A stretch of DNA of 22,842 nucleotides from COE1 sp964445375 (GTDB lineage Bacteria; Bacillota; Clostridia; Lachnospirales; Lachnospiraceae), in assembly GCA_964445375.1 (NCBI GenBank), contig CAYUKO010000057.1, positions 1 through 22,842 on the forward strand. Reading direction: 5' to 3'. Both the position numbers and the translations under genes were made by a program. This document shows positions 16,674 to 22,842 of the stretch, one piece after another (positions within the stretch are counted from its first letter, which is position 1; every line of letters starts with the position of its first letter). Below the pieces are notes generated by a model. That model searched no databases and was not told the origin of the DNA. It was given only the letters and a program-made list of their open reading frames with translations.

Positions 16674-17032
16674 TGCTCCTTACTAATCCTATCCCTTAAT
16701 ACCTTAATCACTTCTGTATTGGTCGGTCTTGTATCACTCTTTTCAAAATATTCCTGAAAAATCTCTTGCAAGACCTCATGATTTCCCTTTGTCCATGCAG
16801 TTTCAATACTATTTCGAATTGCACGCTCCACCTGCTTGTCATTTGCCTTAAAACGCTTTGCAATTTCAGGATAGAGAAGCTTTGTTACACTTGTAACCGC
16901 TTCTTCATCCTGCCAGGCAATCAAAACAGCCTCTCTCAGATATCGATACCCTGGCTGATTTGCCTGAAATCCACTTTGAAGTAATAGGTACGTAGTACGT
17001 TTCAGTATGTCCACTCTCTCATCCATACTCAT
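16670..17032 (-). CDS. Stand-alone Spo0A C-terminal (effector) domain-like DNA-binding protein
   Basis: About 120 residues from the ATG at 17032, one base after the fcl stop (TAATATG); a longer frame back to 17074 lies inside fcl. The whole protein matches the DNA-binding domain of Spo0A as I recall it: PGYRYLREAV (27-36), VTKLLYPEIAKRF (49-61), the recognition-helix region KQVERAIRNSIETAW (66-80), then GNHEVLQEIF and RPTNTEVIKVLRDRI (102-116). There is no receiver domain and so no phosphorylation site. Spo0A binds boxes near TGTCGAA; this protein keeps the VERAIR core that reads DNA. It sits between fcl and the GtrB-like gene and is coupled to both. A regulator of this operon is the obvious idea, but its target is unknown and I see no clear 0A box by the gmd promoter. 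Confidence 0.85.
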   Translation of the reverse strand: MSMDERVDILKRTTYLLLQSGFQANQPGYRYLREAVLIAWQDEEAVTSVTKLLYPEIAKRFKANDKQVERAIRNSIETAWTKGNHEVLQEIFQEYFEKSDTRPTNTEVIKVLRDRISKEQ

Positions 17033-17033
17033 A

Positions 17034-17975
17034 TTACATTCTGGCATCCTGCACGTTCTCACGGAACCAGTCATACGCTAACTGTACGCCCTCTTCCAAA
17101 TCAACTTTATGTGTCCAGCCAAGTCCATGCAATTTGGTAACATCTGTAAGCTTTCGTGGTGTTCCGTCTGGCATTTCGGTATTCCAAACAATCTCACCCT
17201 CGAAGCCAACTACTCTCTGAACGGTCTGAGCAAGTTCTTTGATACTAACTTCCTTACCAGTTCCAATATTTACATGCTGCTCACCACTATAATTCTCTAA
17301 TAAAAATACACAGGCATCTGCCATATCATCTACATATAAGAACTCACGAAGAGGTGTTCCAGTTCCCCAAAGTTCAACGCTTGGAGCATTATTTACCTTT
17401 GCCTCATGGAACTTACGAATCATTGCCGGCATAACATGGGAACCAGATAAATCATAGTTGTCATGTGGTCCGTACAGATTCGTTGGCATACAGCTGATAA
17501 AATCATCACCATACTGTCTCTTATAGAACTTACACATTTCAAGACCTGAAATCTTAGCAATCGCATATGCCTCATTCGTAACCTCTAATGGTCCTGTTAA
17601 TAATGCGTCCTCCGGAATTGGCTGTGGTGCCATCTTTGGATAAATACAGGTACTTCCTAAGAATAACAGCTTCTTTACTTTGAAATCATGACAACACTTA
17701 ATTACATTACACTGAATCTGCATATTTTCATAAGCAAATTCTGCTGGTGCTGTATTATTCGCATTGATTCCACCAACCTTAGCTGCTGCAAGCACAACAA
17801 CATCCGGCTTCTCTGTTTCAAAGAATTCACGTACTGCTGCCTGATTCGTCAAATCAAGTTCTTTATGCGTTCTACCAATTACATTCGTATAACCTTTTTC
17901 CTGAAGATTTCTTACAATGGCTGAACCCACTAATCCTCTATGACCTGCTACATATATCTTATCTGTCTTATTCAT
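17034..17975 (-). CDS. fcl: GDP-L-fucose synthase
   Basis: 313 residues, the normal length. An extended SDR enzyme that epimerises and reduces GDP-4-keto-6-deoxymannose to GDP-L-fucose with NADPH. The nucleotide-binding motif GHRGLVGSA is at 11-19, and the family-specific KVGGINANN at 64-72. The catalytic set is visible: GSTCIYPK (105-112, with Ser and Cys), Y135-AIA-K139, and His178 in GSHVMPA. It follows gmd by 29 bp, the usual pairing. GGAGAAAGG stands about 12 bases before the ATG at 17975. A four-codon frame (ATG at 17982) overlaps the start and is probably meaningless. Confidence 0.97.
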   Translation of the reverse strand: MNKTDKIYVAGHRGLVGSAIVRNLQEKGYTNVIGRTHKELDLTNQAAVREFFETEKPDVVVLAAAKVGGINANNTAPAEFAYENMQIQCNVIKCCHDFKVKKLLFLGSTCIYPKMAPQPIPEDALLTGPLEVTNEAYAIAKISGLEMCKFYKRQYGDDFISCMPTNLYGPHDNYDLSGSHVMPAMIRKFHEAKVNNAPSVELWGTGTPLREFLYVDDMADACVFLLENYSGEQHVNIGTGKEVSIKELAQTVQRVVGFEGEIVWNTEMPDGTPRKLTDVTKLHGLGWTHKVDLEEGVQLAYDWFRENVQDARM

Positions 17976-18004
17976 GACTCATTCAAACCTTTCTCCATCT
18001 GAAA

Positions 18005-19075
18005 TTATTGATTCTGTGCCTTGTATTCCTCACAGGACATACCTGCGATTTCCTTTAAGTCTGCATCCATCATCATAGATACAAGTGCCTTGAAATCAAC
18101 CTTTCTCTTCCAGCCAAGTTCCTTTTCCGCCTTTGCAGCATTACCCCAAAGGAATTCTACTTCTGCCGGACGATAGAATTCAGGATTAACATCTACCAAA
18201 AGTTTTCCAGTCTTTTCATCATAACCCTTCTCATTTACGCCTTCGCCTTCCCAACGTACCTTAATTCCAAGCTCACCAAAGGCAGCTTCTACGAATTCAC
18301 GTACTGTATGGGTTTCATTGGTTGCAAGAACATAATCTCCGGCTACAGGCTGCTGAAGCATCAACCACATACCTTCTACATAATCTCCGGCAAATCCCCA
18401 GTCTCTCTTTGCATTCATATTACCAAGAGAAAGCTTGTCCTGCTTACCAGCAATAATATTAGCAATGGCAAGTGTAATCTTTCTTGTTACGAAATTCTCT
18501 CCTCTTCTTGGAGATTCATGATTAAAAAGAATACCATTACATGCAAACATATTATAAGACTCTCTGTAATTTACGGTAATCCAGTAAGAATAAAGCTTTG
18601 CTACACCATAAGGGCTCTTTGGATAGAAAGGAGTTGCCTCACTCTGTGGTGCAGTCTCAGGAAGTCCACCAAATAATTCAGAGGTAGATGCCTGATAATA
18701 TCTACAAGTACCGCCATTTACACGAATAGCCTCTAAGAGCTTGAGCGTACTTACGCCTGTAGCATCTGCTGTATATTCCGGTACTTCAAAAGATACACCT
18801 ACATGTGACTGTGCTGCCAGATTATAAACCTCTGTTGGTCTGATTTCACCAATCAGTCTCATCAGATTAGAAGAATCGGTTGTATCTGCAAAATGTAAGA
18901 AAAACTTTACTTTATGATATTCAGAATTAATCAGATGGTCAATTCTTGCAGTATTGGTAATACTATGTCTTCTTACAAGGCCATGTACTTCATATCCCTT
19001 CTCTAATAAGAACTCTGCAAGATAGGAACCATCCTGACCTGTAATACCTGTAATTAATGCGATATTTTTATTCAT
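18005..19075 (-). CDS. gmd: GDP-mannose 4,6-dehydratase
   Basis: 356 residues, the usual length. Converts GDP-D-mannose to GDP-4-keto-6-deoxy-D-mannose, the first step to GDP-L-fucose. Rossmann motif GITGQDGSYLAE at 10-21; catalytic T131-S132-E133 in ASTSELFG, and Y156-GVA-K160; the family stretch CNGILFNHESPRRGENFVTRKI follows in the middle of the protein. The ATG at 19075 has a perfect AGGAGGT five bases upstream. It is the first gene of the long operon, 60 bp downstream of a strong promoter, so GDP-fucose supply is tied to transcription of the whole cluster. Phosphomannomutase and GDP-mannose pyrophosphorylase are not in the window. Confidence 0.97.
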   Translation of the reverse strand: MNKNIALITGITGQDGSYLAEFLLEKGYEVHGLVRRHSITNTARIDHLINSEYHKVKFFLHFADTTDSSNLMRLIGEIRPTEVYNLAAQSHVGVSFEVPEYTADATGVSTLKLLEAIRVNGGTCRYYQASTSELFGGLPETAPQSEATPFYPKSPYGVAKLYSYWITVNYRESYNMFACNGILFNHESPRRGENFVTRKITLAIANIIAGKQDKLSLGNMNAKRDWGFAGDYVEGMWLMLQQPVAGDYVLATNETHTVREFVEAAFGELGIKVRWEGEGVNEKGYDEKTGKLLVDVNPEFYRPAEVEFLWGNAAKAEKELGWKRKVDFKALVSMMMDADLKEIAGMSCEEYKAQNQ

Positions 19076-19136
19076 AATGAACCTCCTCTAGAATTACTTC
19101 TATATTTAAACTTTATCTTCTCACGTTGCTTTCTAT

Positions 19137-19165
19137 AGTATACACGCCCAAAATCACCATGGCAA
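19137..19165 (-). promoter_or_regulatory. Sigma-A type promoter of the polysaccharide operon
   Basis: On the minus strand TTGCCA (19165-19160), a 17-base spacer and TATACT (19142-19137); each box has one mismatch to consensus. The predicted start lies near 19130, giving a leader of about 55 nt to gmd. The leader shows only a weak AGAA-GTAA-TTCT hairpin and no terminator, so no leader-type control is visible here. No TGTCGAA-like box is seen by eye around it. Confidence 0.7.
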
Positions 19166-19216
19166 CATAAATTTACCTTGTTTAGCCCCACTGCACTGCT
19201 CTTTTTCATCCTGCTA

Positions 19217-19245
19217 TTGTTTTTTATGTCATTTCTTATTATAAT
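19217..19245 (+). promoter_or_regulatory. Likely promoter of the DUF212 gene
   Basis: TTGTTT (19217-19222), a 17-base spacer, then a perfect TATAAT (19240-19245). The start would fall near 19252, leaving a leader of about 28 nt before the ATG at 19280, with AGCAGG as a modest ribosome site. The 204-bp region between gmd and this gene is thus a divergent promoter region, the two promoters being about 50 bp apart. Confidence 0.6.
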
Positions 19246-19279
19246 TCATATATAAAACTAACTAAAGCAGGTATTAACT

Positions 19280-19738
19280 ATGAATCAGTTATCTTTATTA
19301 CTCGAAAACCGTGTCTTGATTGCTTCTGTAACAGGCTGGCTTGTGGCACAGCTTCTCAAGACCATCATCCATCTGTATTTCACAAAAAGCTTTGTTCCGG
19401 AACGTCTTGTTGGAAGCGGCGGTATGCCAAGTTCTCATTCCGCTACGGTGTGCGCTCTTTCTACTGCGGCAGGAATCCAGTATGGATTAAACAGTGGCGA
19501 ATTCGCCATTGCAACCATTCTTGCTATCATTGTCATGTATGATGCCATCGGTGTCAGACGTGAAACCGGTATTCAAGCGAAAATCATCAATGAAATGATG
19601 GAAGTCTTTAGCAGTATGAACAAAGAATTATCTGCCGAAGACAAGCTCAAAGAACTTGTCGGTCATACACCTTTACAAGTACTTATGGGTGCGCTTCTTG
19701 GTGTTGCCATTGCATTCATCACCATGAATCTTTTATAA
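19280..19738 (+). CDS. Divergent PAP2 family (DUF212) membrane protein
   Basis: 152 residues with three or four hydrophobic segments. The family signature is clear: VTGWLVAQLLKTI (17-29), VGSGGMPSSHSATV (44-57), and MYDAIGVRRETGIQA. The SGGMPSSHSA motif is related to the acid phosphatase (PAP2) active site, and a lipid-phosphate substrate is often supposed, but the family's role is not established. It is the only plus-strand gene here, divergent from gmd and convergent with rfbD, so it is a separate unit. It could act on undecaprenyl (pyro)phosphate recycled by the neighbouring pathway; that is only inference. Confidence 0.9.
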   Translation: MNQLSLLLENRVLIASVTGWLVAQLLKTIIHLYFTKSFVPERLVGSGGMPSSHSATVCALSTAAGIQYGLNSGEFAIATILAIIVMYDAIGVRRETGIQAKIINEMMEVFSSMNKELSAEDKLKELVGHTPLQVLMGALLGVAIAFITMNLL

Positions 19739-19749
19739 TTCATAAAAGG

Positions 19750-19775
19750 AAAGGGGATTTTAACAAATCCCCTTT
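19750..19775. terminator. Bidirectional intrinsic terminator between DUF212 gene and rfbD
   Basis: AAAGGGGATTT (19750-19760) and AAATCCCCTTT (19765-19775) pair over 11 bp around a TAAC loop. On the plus strand a T-rich TTTATATATT follows. On the minus strand TTTCCTTTT follows. The two genes converge with 21 bp between stop codons, so one hairpin serves both. Its right side is formed by the last codons of rfbD (stop codon at 19760-19762). Confidence 0.85.
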
Positions 19776-20626
19776 ATATATTCCGCAATCGCATCTTCCC
19801 ACTGTGCAAACATGTGGTTCGTTGTCAATTTCAGCATATAATTCTCCAATATAGAATAGGAAGGACGCGGTGCAACCGTTGCCTTTGCATTTGCGCTGTA
19901 TTCTTCTGAACTTATCGCTTCTACAAAAGTATTCTTTCCTGCAAGACGGAAGATTTCCTTCGTAAAATCAGCCCAATTGGTAGAGCCTTCACAAGTTCCA
20001 TGGAATAACCCATAATTATCTGTTGGTAAAAGATAAGCAATCGCCTTAGCAAGTTCTATCGCACTTGTTGGTGAACCATACTGGTCGCATACAACACGCA
20101 CCTTGTCATTTGTCTCTGAAAGACGAAGCATCGTCTTTACAAAATTCTTACCATCACCATATAACCATGCTGTACGAATGATAAAATGCTCTTTTGCAAA
20201 TTCCTTTACAAAATTCTCTCCTGCAAGCTTTGTCTTACCATACATACTCTTTGGTCCTGTTGGATCAAACTCCAGATATGGAGAAGTTGCATCTCCGCCA
20301 AATACATAATCTGTAGAAATATGAACCATTTTTGCATGATTCTGAGTTGCTGCAATACTAAGATTTCTAGGTCCAATTGCATTGATTTTATATGCATTAT
20401 CTACATCTGTTTCGCAGGCATCTACATTCGTATGTGCTGCACAATTGATGATAGCATAAGGTTTTACCTCTGCTACCATCTTTGTTACTGCATCAATATT
20501 TGTAATATCAAGTTCTGCCACATCTGTATTGACACATTCATATTCTGTACTATTTTCATAAATCTGATTTATCGCACGTCCAAGCTGACCATTACAACCT
20601 GTTACAATAATCTTCTTCATAACCAC
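19760..20626 (-). CDS. rfbD: dTDP-4-dehydrorhamnose reductase
   Basis: 288 residues from a GTG at 20626 (7 bases after AAAGG); an ATG at 20620, giving MKKIIVTG, is the alternative and shortens it by two. Last step of dTDP-L-rhamnose synthesis, NAD(P)H dependent. Motif GCNGQLG (10-16), STDYVFGGD (104-112), catalytic Y129-GKT-K133, and near the C-terminus ARPSYSILEN, typical of RmlD. rfbA, rfbB and rfbC are not in the window, so they must lie elsewhere. It follows leuA by 20 bp, an unrelated partner, and is probably transcribed with it. It supplies rhamnose for surface glycans, though not necessarily those of the adjacent operon. Confidence 0.93.
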   Translation of the reverse strand: MVMKKIIVTGCNGQLGRAINQIYENSTEYECVNTDVAELDITNIDAVTKMVAEVKPYAIINCAAHTNVDACETDVDNAYKINAIGPRNLSIAATQNHAKMVHISTDYVFGGDATSPYLEFDPTGPKSMYGKTKLAGENFVKEFAKEHFIIRTAWLYGDGKNFVKTMLRLSETNDKVRVVCDQYGSPTSAIELAKAIAYLLPTDNYGLFHGTCEGSTNWADFTKEIFRLAGKNTFVEAISSEEYSANAKATVAPRPSYSILENYMLKLTTNHMFAQWEDAIAEYIKGIC

Positions 20627-20646
20627 AAACCATACCTTTCTATTAC

Positions 20647-22326
20647 TTATCTGTCACCGAGTCCTAAACGATTGATTGCTGAAAAGATTGCTCTTACGGA
20701 AGCCCTTGTAATATTAGAGCTTACACCAACACCATAAGTTACAGCACCTTCATCGGAATCGAGTAAATGAATATACGCTGCTGCCTGTGAATTAGCACCA
20801 CTCTGCAATGCATGTTCTTCATAATCAAGAACTTTAATTCTGACACCAAGATTCTCCTGAAGTCCTCTCTGTACCGCATCAATTGGTCCGTTTCCTTTTG
20901 CTGTAAAGGACTTTTCAACACCATGATCTGCGTATACCACTTCAACGGATGTATCAAATTCAGAATCTGTTTCCCCAGACAAATCATCTACGCGAAGCTT
21001 CTTAAAGTGAATCGGCTCTTTCTGATCAAGGTAATTCTCCTTGAACTTCTCCATAATCTGTTCCGGTGATACCTCGCCCTGTGCCTCAGAAAGTTTCTGA
21101 ATAATATTGGCAAATTCCTTATGCATACCCTTTGGAAGCTTGAAGCCAAAGTAAGTATCCATAATAAAGGCAACTCCACCCTTACCAGACTGTGAGTTGA
21201 TTCTAACGATTGGCTCATACTCACGTCCAATGTCCGCAGGGTCAATTGGAAGATACGGAACTTCCCAGTATTCATTGTTTCTCTCTCTCATCGCTGCAAC
21301 ACCCTTATTGATGGCATCCTGATGAGATCCTGAGAATGCGGTAAATACTAATTTTCCAGCGTATGGATGTCTTGGATGAATCGGCATCTTAACACATCTC
21401 TCATAGATTTCGATAATATCGTTTACTCTTTCAATCTTTAATTCCGGATCAATACCCTGAGAGAACATATTATATGCAATATTCATAATATCCACATTAC
21501 CGGTTCTCTCACCATTTCCAAACAGTGTACCTTCCACTCTGTCAGCACCGGCAAGCATAGCAAGTTCTGCGGATGCCACACCTGTTCCTCGATCATTATG
21601 TGGATGAATACTCAATATAATACTTTCCCTATTCTTGAAATGCTTATTCATCCATTCAATCTGATCTGCATAAACATTTGGCGTATTCATTTCTACCGTA
21701 GATGGCAGATTAATGATGATTGGATTTTCTTTCGTTGCACCCCATGTCTCCTGAACAGCCGTACAGATATCCAATGCAAAATCAAGCTCTGTTCCGGTAA
21801 AGCTTTCCGGTGAATATTCAAGAATAATCTTTCCCGGGAACTTTTCAGCTCTTTCTTTTACCATCTTGGTACCCTTAATGGCAATATCGATAATCTGCTC
21901 TCTTTCCATATGGAATACAACATCTCTCTGTAAGGTTGAAGTTGAATTATAAATATGTACTACTGCCTGCTTACAGCCTTCAATCGCCTCAAAGGTTCTG
22001 TCAATCAGTTCTTCTCTACACTGTGTCAATACCTGAACGCACACATCATCCGGAATCAGCTTACGGTCAATTAACTGGCGCAGGAAATCAAACTCAATCT
22101 GACTCGCAGCCGGAAAACCGATTTCAATTTCTTTAAATCCCATGTTCACAAGGAACTGGAAGAATTCTATCTTCTCATCTACAACCATTGGATCAATCAA
22201 AGCCTGATTGCCATCTCTTAAGTCAACACTACACCAGACAGGAGCCTTTTCAATCTCCTTATTCGGCCATTCTCTTTCCGGATAATCAATAACCGGATTT
22301 CTACGATATCTCTTATAATTTAACAT
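20647..22326 (-). CDS. leuA: 2-isopropylmalate synthase, LeuA type 2 (yeast-like)
   Basis: 559 residues, the length of the long (type 2) form. Condenses acetyl-CoA with 2-ketoisovalerate, the first committed step of leucine synthesis. Metal and substrate motifs of the TIM barrel: DLRDGNQ (35-41), HPHNDRGTG (241-249), and GNGERTGN (270-277). The C-terminal regulatory dimer domain, about 445-559, ends with GVGVSSNITRASVRAIFSAINRLG and should carry leucine feedback. AAAGGTGG lies six bases before the ATG. Only 55 bp separate it from ptsH, and those contain a terminator hairpin; there is no room for a leucine T-box leader. Other leu genes are not seen here. Confidence 0.96.
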   Translation of the reverse strand: MLNYKRYRRNPVIDYPEREWPNKEIEKAPVWCSVDLRDGNQALIDPMVVDEKIEFFQFLVNMGFKEIEIGFPAASQIEFDFLRQLIDRKLIPDDVCVQVLTQCREELIDRTFEAIEGCKQAVVHIYNSTSTLQRDVVFHMEREQIIDIAIKGTKMVKERAEKFPGKIILEYSPESFTGTELDFALDICTAVQETWGATKENPIIINLPSTVEMNTPNVYADQIEWMNKHFKNRESIILSIHPHNDRGTGVASAELAMLAGADRVEGTLFGNGERTGNVDIMNIAYNMFSQGIDPELKIERVNDIIEIYERCVKMPIHPRHPYAGKLVFTAFSGSHQDAINKGVAAMRERNNEYWEVPYLPIDPADIGREYEPIVRINSQSGKGGVAFIMDTYFGFKLPKGMHKEFANIIQKLSEAQGEVSPEQIMEKFKENYLDQKEPIHFKKLRVDDLSGETDSEFDTSVEVVYADHGVEKSFTAKGNGPIDAVQRGLQENLGVRIKVLDYEEHALQSGANSQAAAYIHLLDSDEGAVTYGVGVSSNITRASVRAIFSAINRLGLGDR

Positions 22327-22343
22327 TTATATCCACCTTTCAT

Positions 22344-22371
22344 AAAAAGACCCGAACACTAATCGCTCGGG
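22344..22371 (-). terminator. Intrinsic terminator or attenuator between ptsH and leuA
   Basis: On the minus strand CCCGAGCG (22371-22364) pairs with the rest of the hairpin up to TCGGG (22355-22351) over eight positions with two G-U pairs, a short loop, and then TC and five T (to 22344). It begins 11 bp after the ptsH stop. It is followed within a few bases by the ribosome site of leuA, with no promoter visible between. leuA then depends on read-through or on a promoter inside ptsH. Confidence 0.75.
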
Positions 22372-22381
22372 CCAATTTTCT

Positions 22382-22645
22382 TTATTCGCCTAAACCTTCT
22401 TCAATCGCCTTTACAATCGCTGCCAATGCTTCTTCTTCATCCAAACCGTCACAAACGATTTCGATCTCATCACCGCATTTTACGCATGCACCAAGAACAC
22501 TTAAAACACTCTTTGCATTCGCAGTACTTTCACGAAACGTAAACGTTATTAATGATTTATACTGCATTGCTTCCTTACATAAATTTCCTGCCGGGCGAAG
22601 ATGCAATCCTGTTGGATTCTTAATAACTACTTTTTGGCTTACCAT
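22382..22645 (-). CDS. ptsH: HPr phosphocarrier protein of the PTS
   Basis: 87 residues, the normal length. Carries phosphate from enzyme I to the sugar-specific EIIA proteins. His15 stands in NPTGLHLRPA (10-19), with Arg17 beside it as in active HPr. Ser46 lies in NAKSVLSVLG (43-52), the site phosphorylated by HPr kinase in Firmicutes, so it can also serve catabolite repression with CcpA. GGAGGT lies five bases before the ATG. It starts 30 bp after glmM with no terminator between, so the two are probably co-transcribed. Confidence 0.95.
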   Translation of the reverse strand: MVSQKVVIKNPTGLHLRPAGNLCKEAMQYKSLITFTFRESTANAKSVLSVLGACVKCGDEIEIVCDGLDEEEALAAIVKAIEEGLGE

Positions 22646-22675
22646 TTTTTACCTCCAAATACGACAAACAACAAG

Positions 22676-22842
22676 TTACAACATTACATTCTGAATCAAC
22701 TCAGCAAGTGCTTTTGCTTCCTTTTCAATCAATGCTTGATCTTTACCTTCAATCATAACTCTCACTAATGGTTCTGTTCCAGACGGTCTGATCAATACTC
22801 TTCCTTCTCCTGCAAACTTCTGTGTTGTCTTCTCAATCGCCT
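22676..22842 (-). CDS. glmM: Phosphoglucosamine mutase, C-terminal end only (cut by the window)
   Basis: The last 54 codons of a minus-strand gene that runs off the right edge. GRVLIRPSGTEPLVRVMIEG is the phosphate-binding loop of domain 4 of the alpha-D-phosphohexomutase family, in the form found in GlmM. GlmM converts glucosamine-6-phosphate to glucosamine-1-phosphate for UDP-GlcNAc and thus peptidoglycan. The protein ends AELIQNVML and stops with TAA at 22676-22678. Another phosphohexomutase is possible, since most of the protein is not visible. Confidence 0.8.
   Translation of the reverse strand, partial: AIEKTTQKFAGEGRVLIRPSGTEPLVRVMIEGKDQALIEKEAKALAELIQNVML

Noticed and set aside
1..22842. 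CRISPR array, tRNA or rRNA genes, insertion sequence or phage genes.
   Set aside because: No regularly spaced repeats, no tRNA-like cloverleaf, and no transposase, integrase or phage protein seen in any real gene.

Overview
The window looks like part of a chromosome from a low-to-mid GC anaerobic Firmicute, most likely Lachnospiraceae (gut Clostridia). The reasons are strong AGGAGG-type ribosome sites, a glmM-ptsH-leuA housekeeping block, a Spo0A-type DNA-binding domain and an EpsG-type polymerase. The genus is not certain. Almost everything is read leftwards on the minus strand; one gene is on the plus strand.

Right part (about 19.75-22.84 kb): housekeeping genes in the order glmM (only its C-terminal end), ptsH (HPr), leuA (2-isopropylmalate synthase) and rfbD (dTDP-4-dehydrorhamnose reductase). 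A terminator hairpin lies between ptsH and leuA. A bidirectional hairpin closes rfbD against a convergent plus-strand gene for a small PAP2-related membrane protein (DUF212).

Centre and left (about 0.2-19.2 kb): one long, tightly packed surface-polysaccharide operon of 16 genes. It starts from a good sigma-A promoter at 19137-19165. Many junctions overlap or are a few bases apart. The order is gmd and fcl (GDP-L-fucose), a stand-alone Spo0A-like DNA-binding protein, a GtrB/DPM1-like transferase, a GT2, the initiating polyprenyl-phosphate sugar transferase, a Wzz-type chain-length protein with a degenerate kinase-like domain, a GT2-like enzyme and an EpsG-type polymerase. After a 98-bp gap with a repeat come a second GT block (GT2, GT4, GT4, GT52-like), a PglK-like ABC flippase, another GT2, and an MBOAT/SGNH pair that probably O-acylates the glycan. 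Taken together this is a lipid-linked assembly line: precursor sugars, priming, elongation by at least seven transferases, flipping by an ABC exporter, polymerisation by EpsG, length control by Wzz and decoration by MBOAT/SGNH.

Left edge (1-211): no gene, but a dense minus-strand regulatory layout. A near-consensus promoter (156-184) is followed by a symmetric foldable RNA (91-148), an intrinsic terminator (47-86), and a repeat (17-60) also present at 10412-10465. It reads like the leader of the next operon outside the window, or a small RNA.

Most interesting items: the orphan Spo0A C-terminal domain protein inside the operon; the promoter-structured RNA-terminator unit at the left edge; the same-orientation repeat pair bracketing the 10.4-kb distal half of the cluster; and the Wzz protein whose kinase-like domain has lost its P-loop. 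All family calls are from reading the translated sequence; no database search was run.
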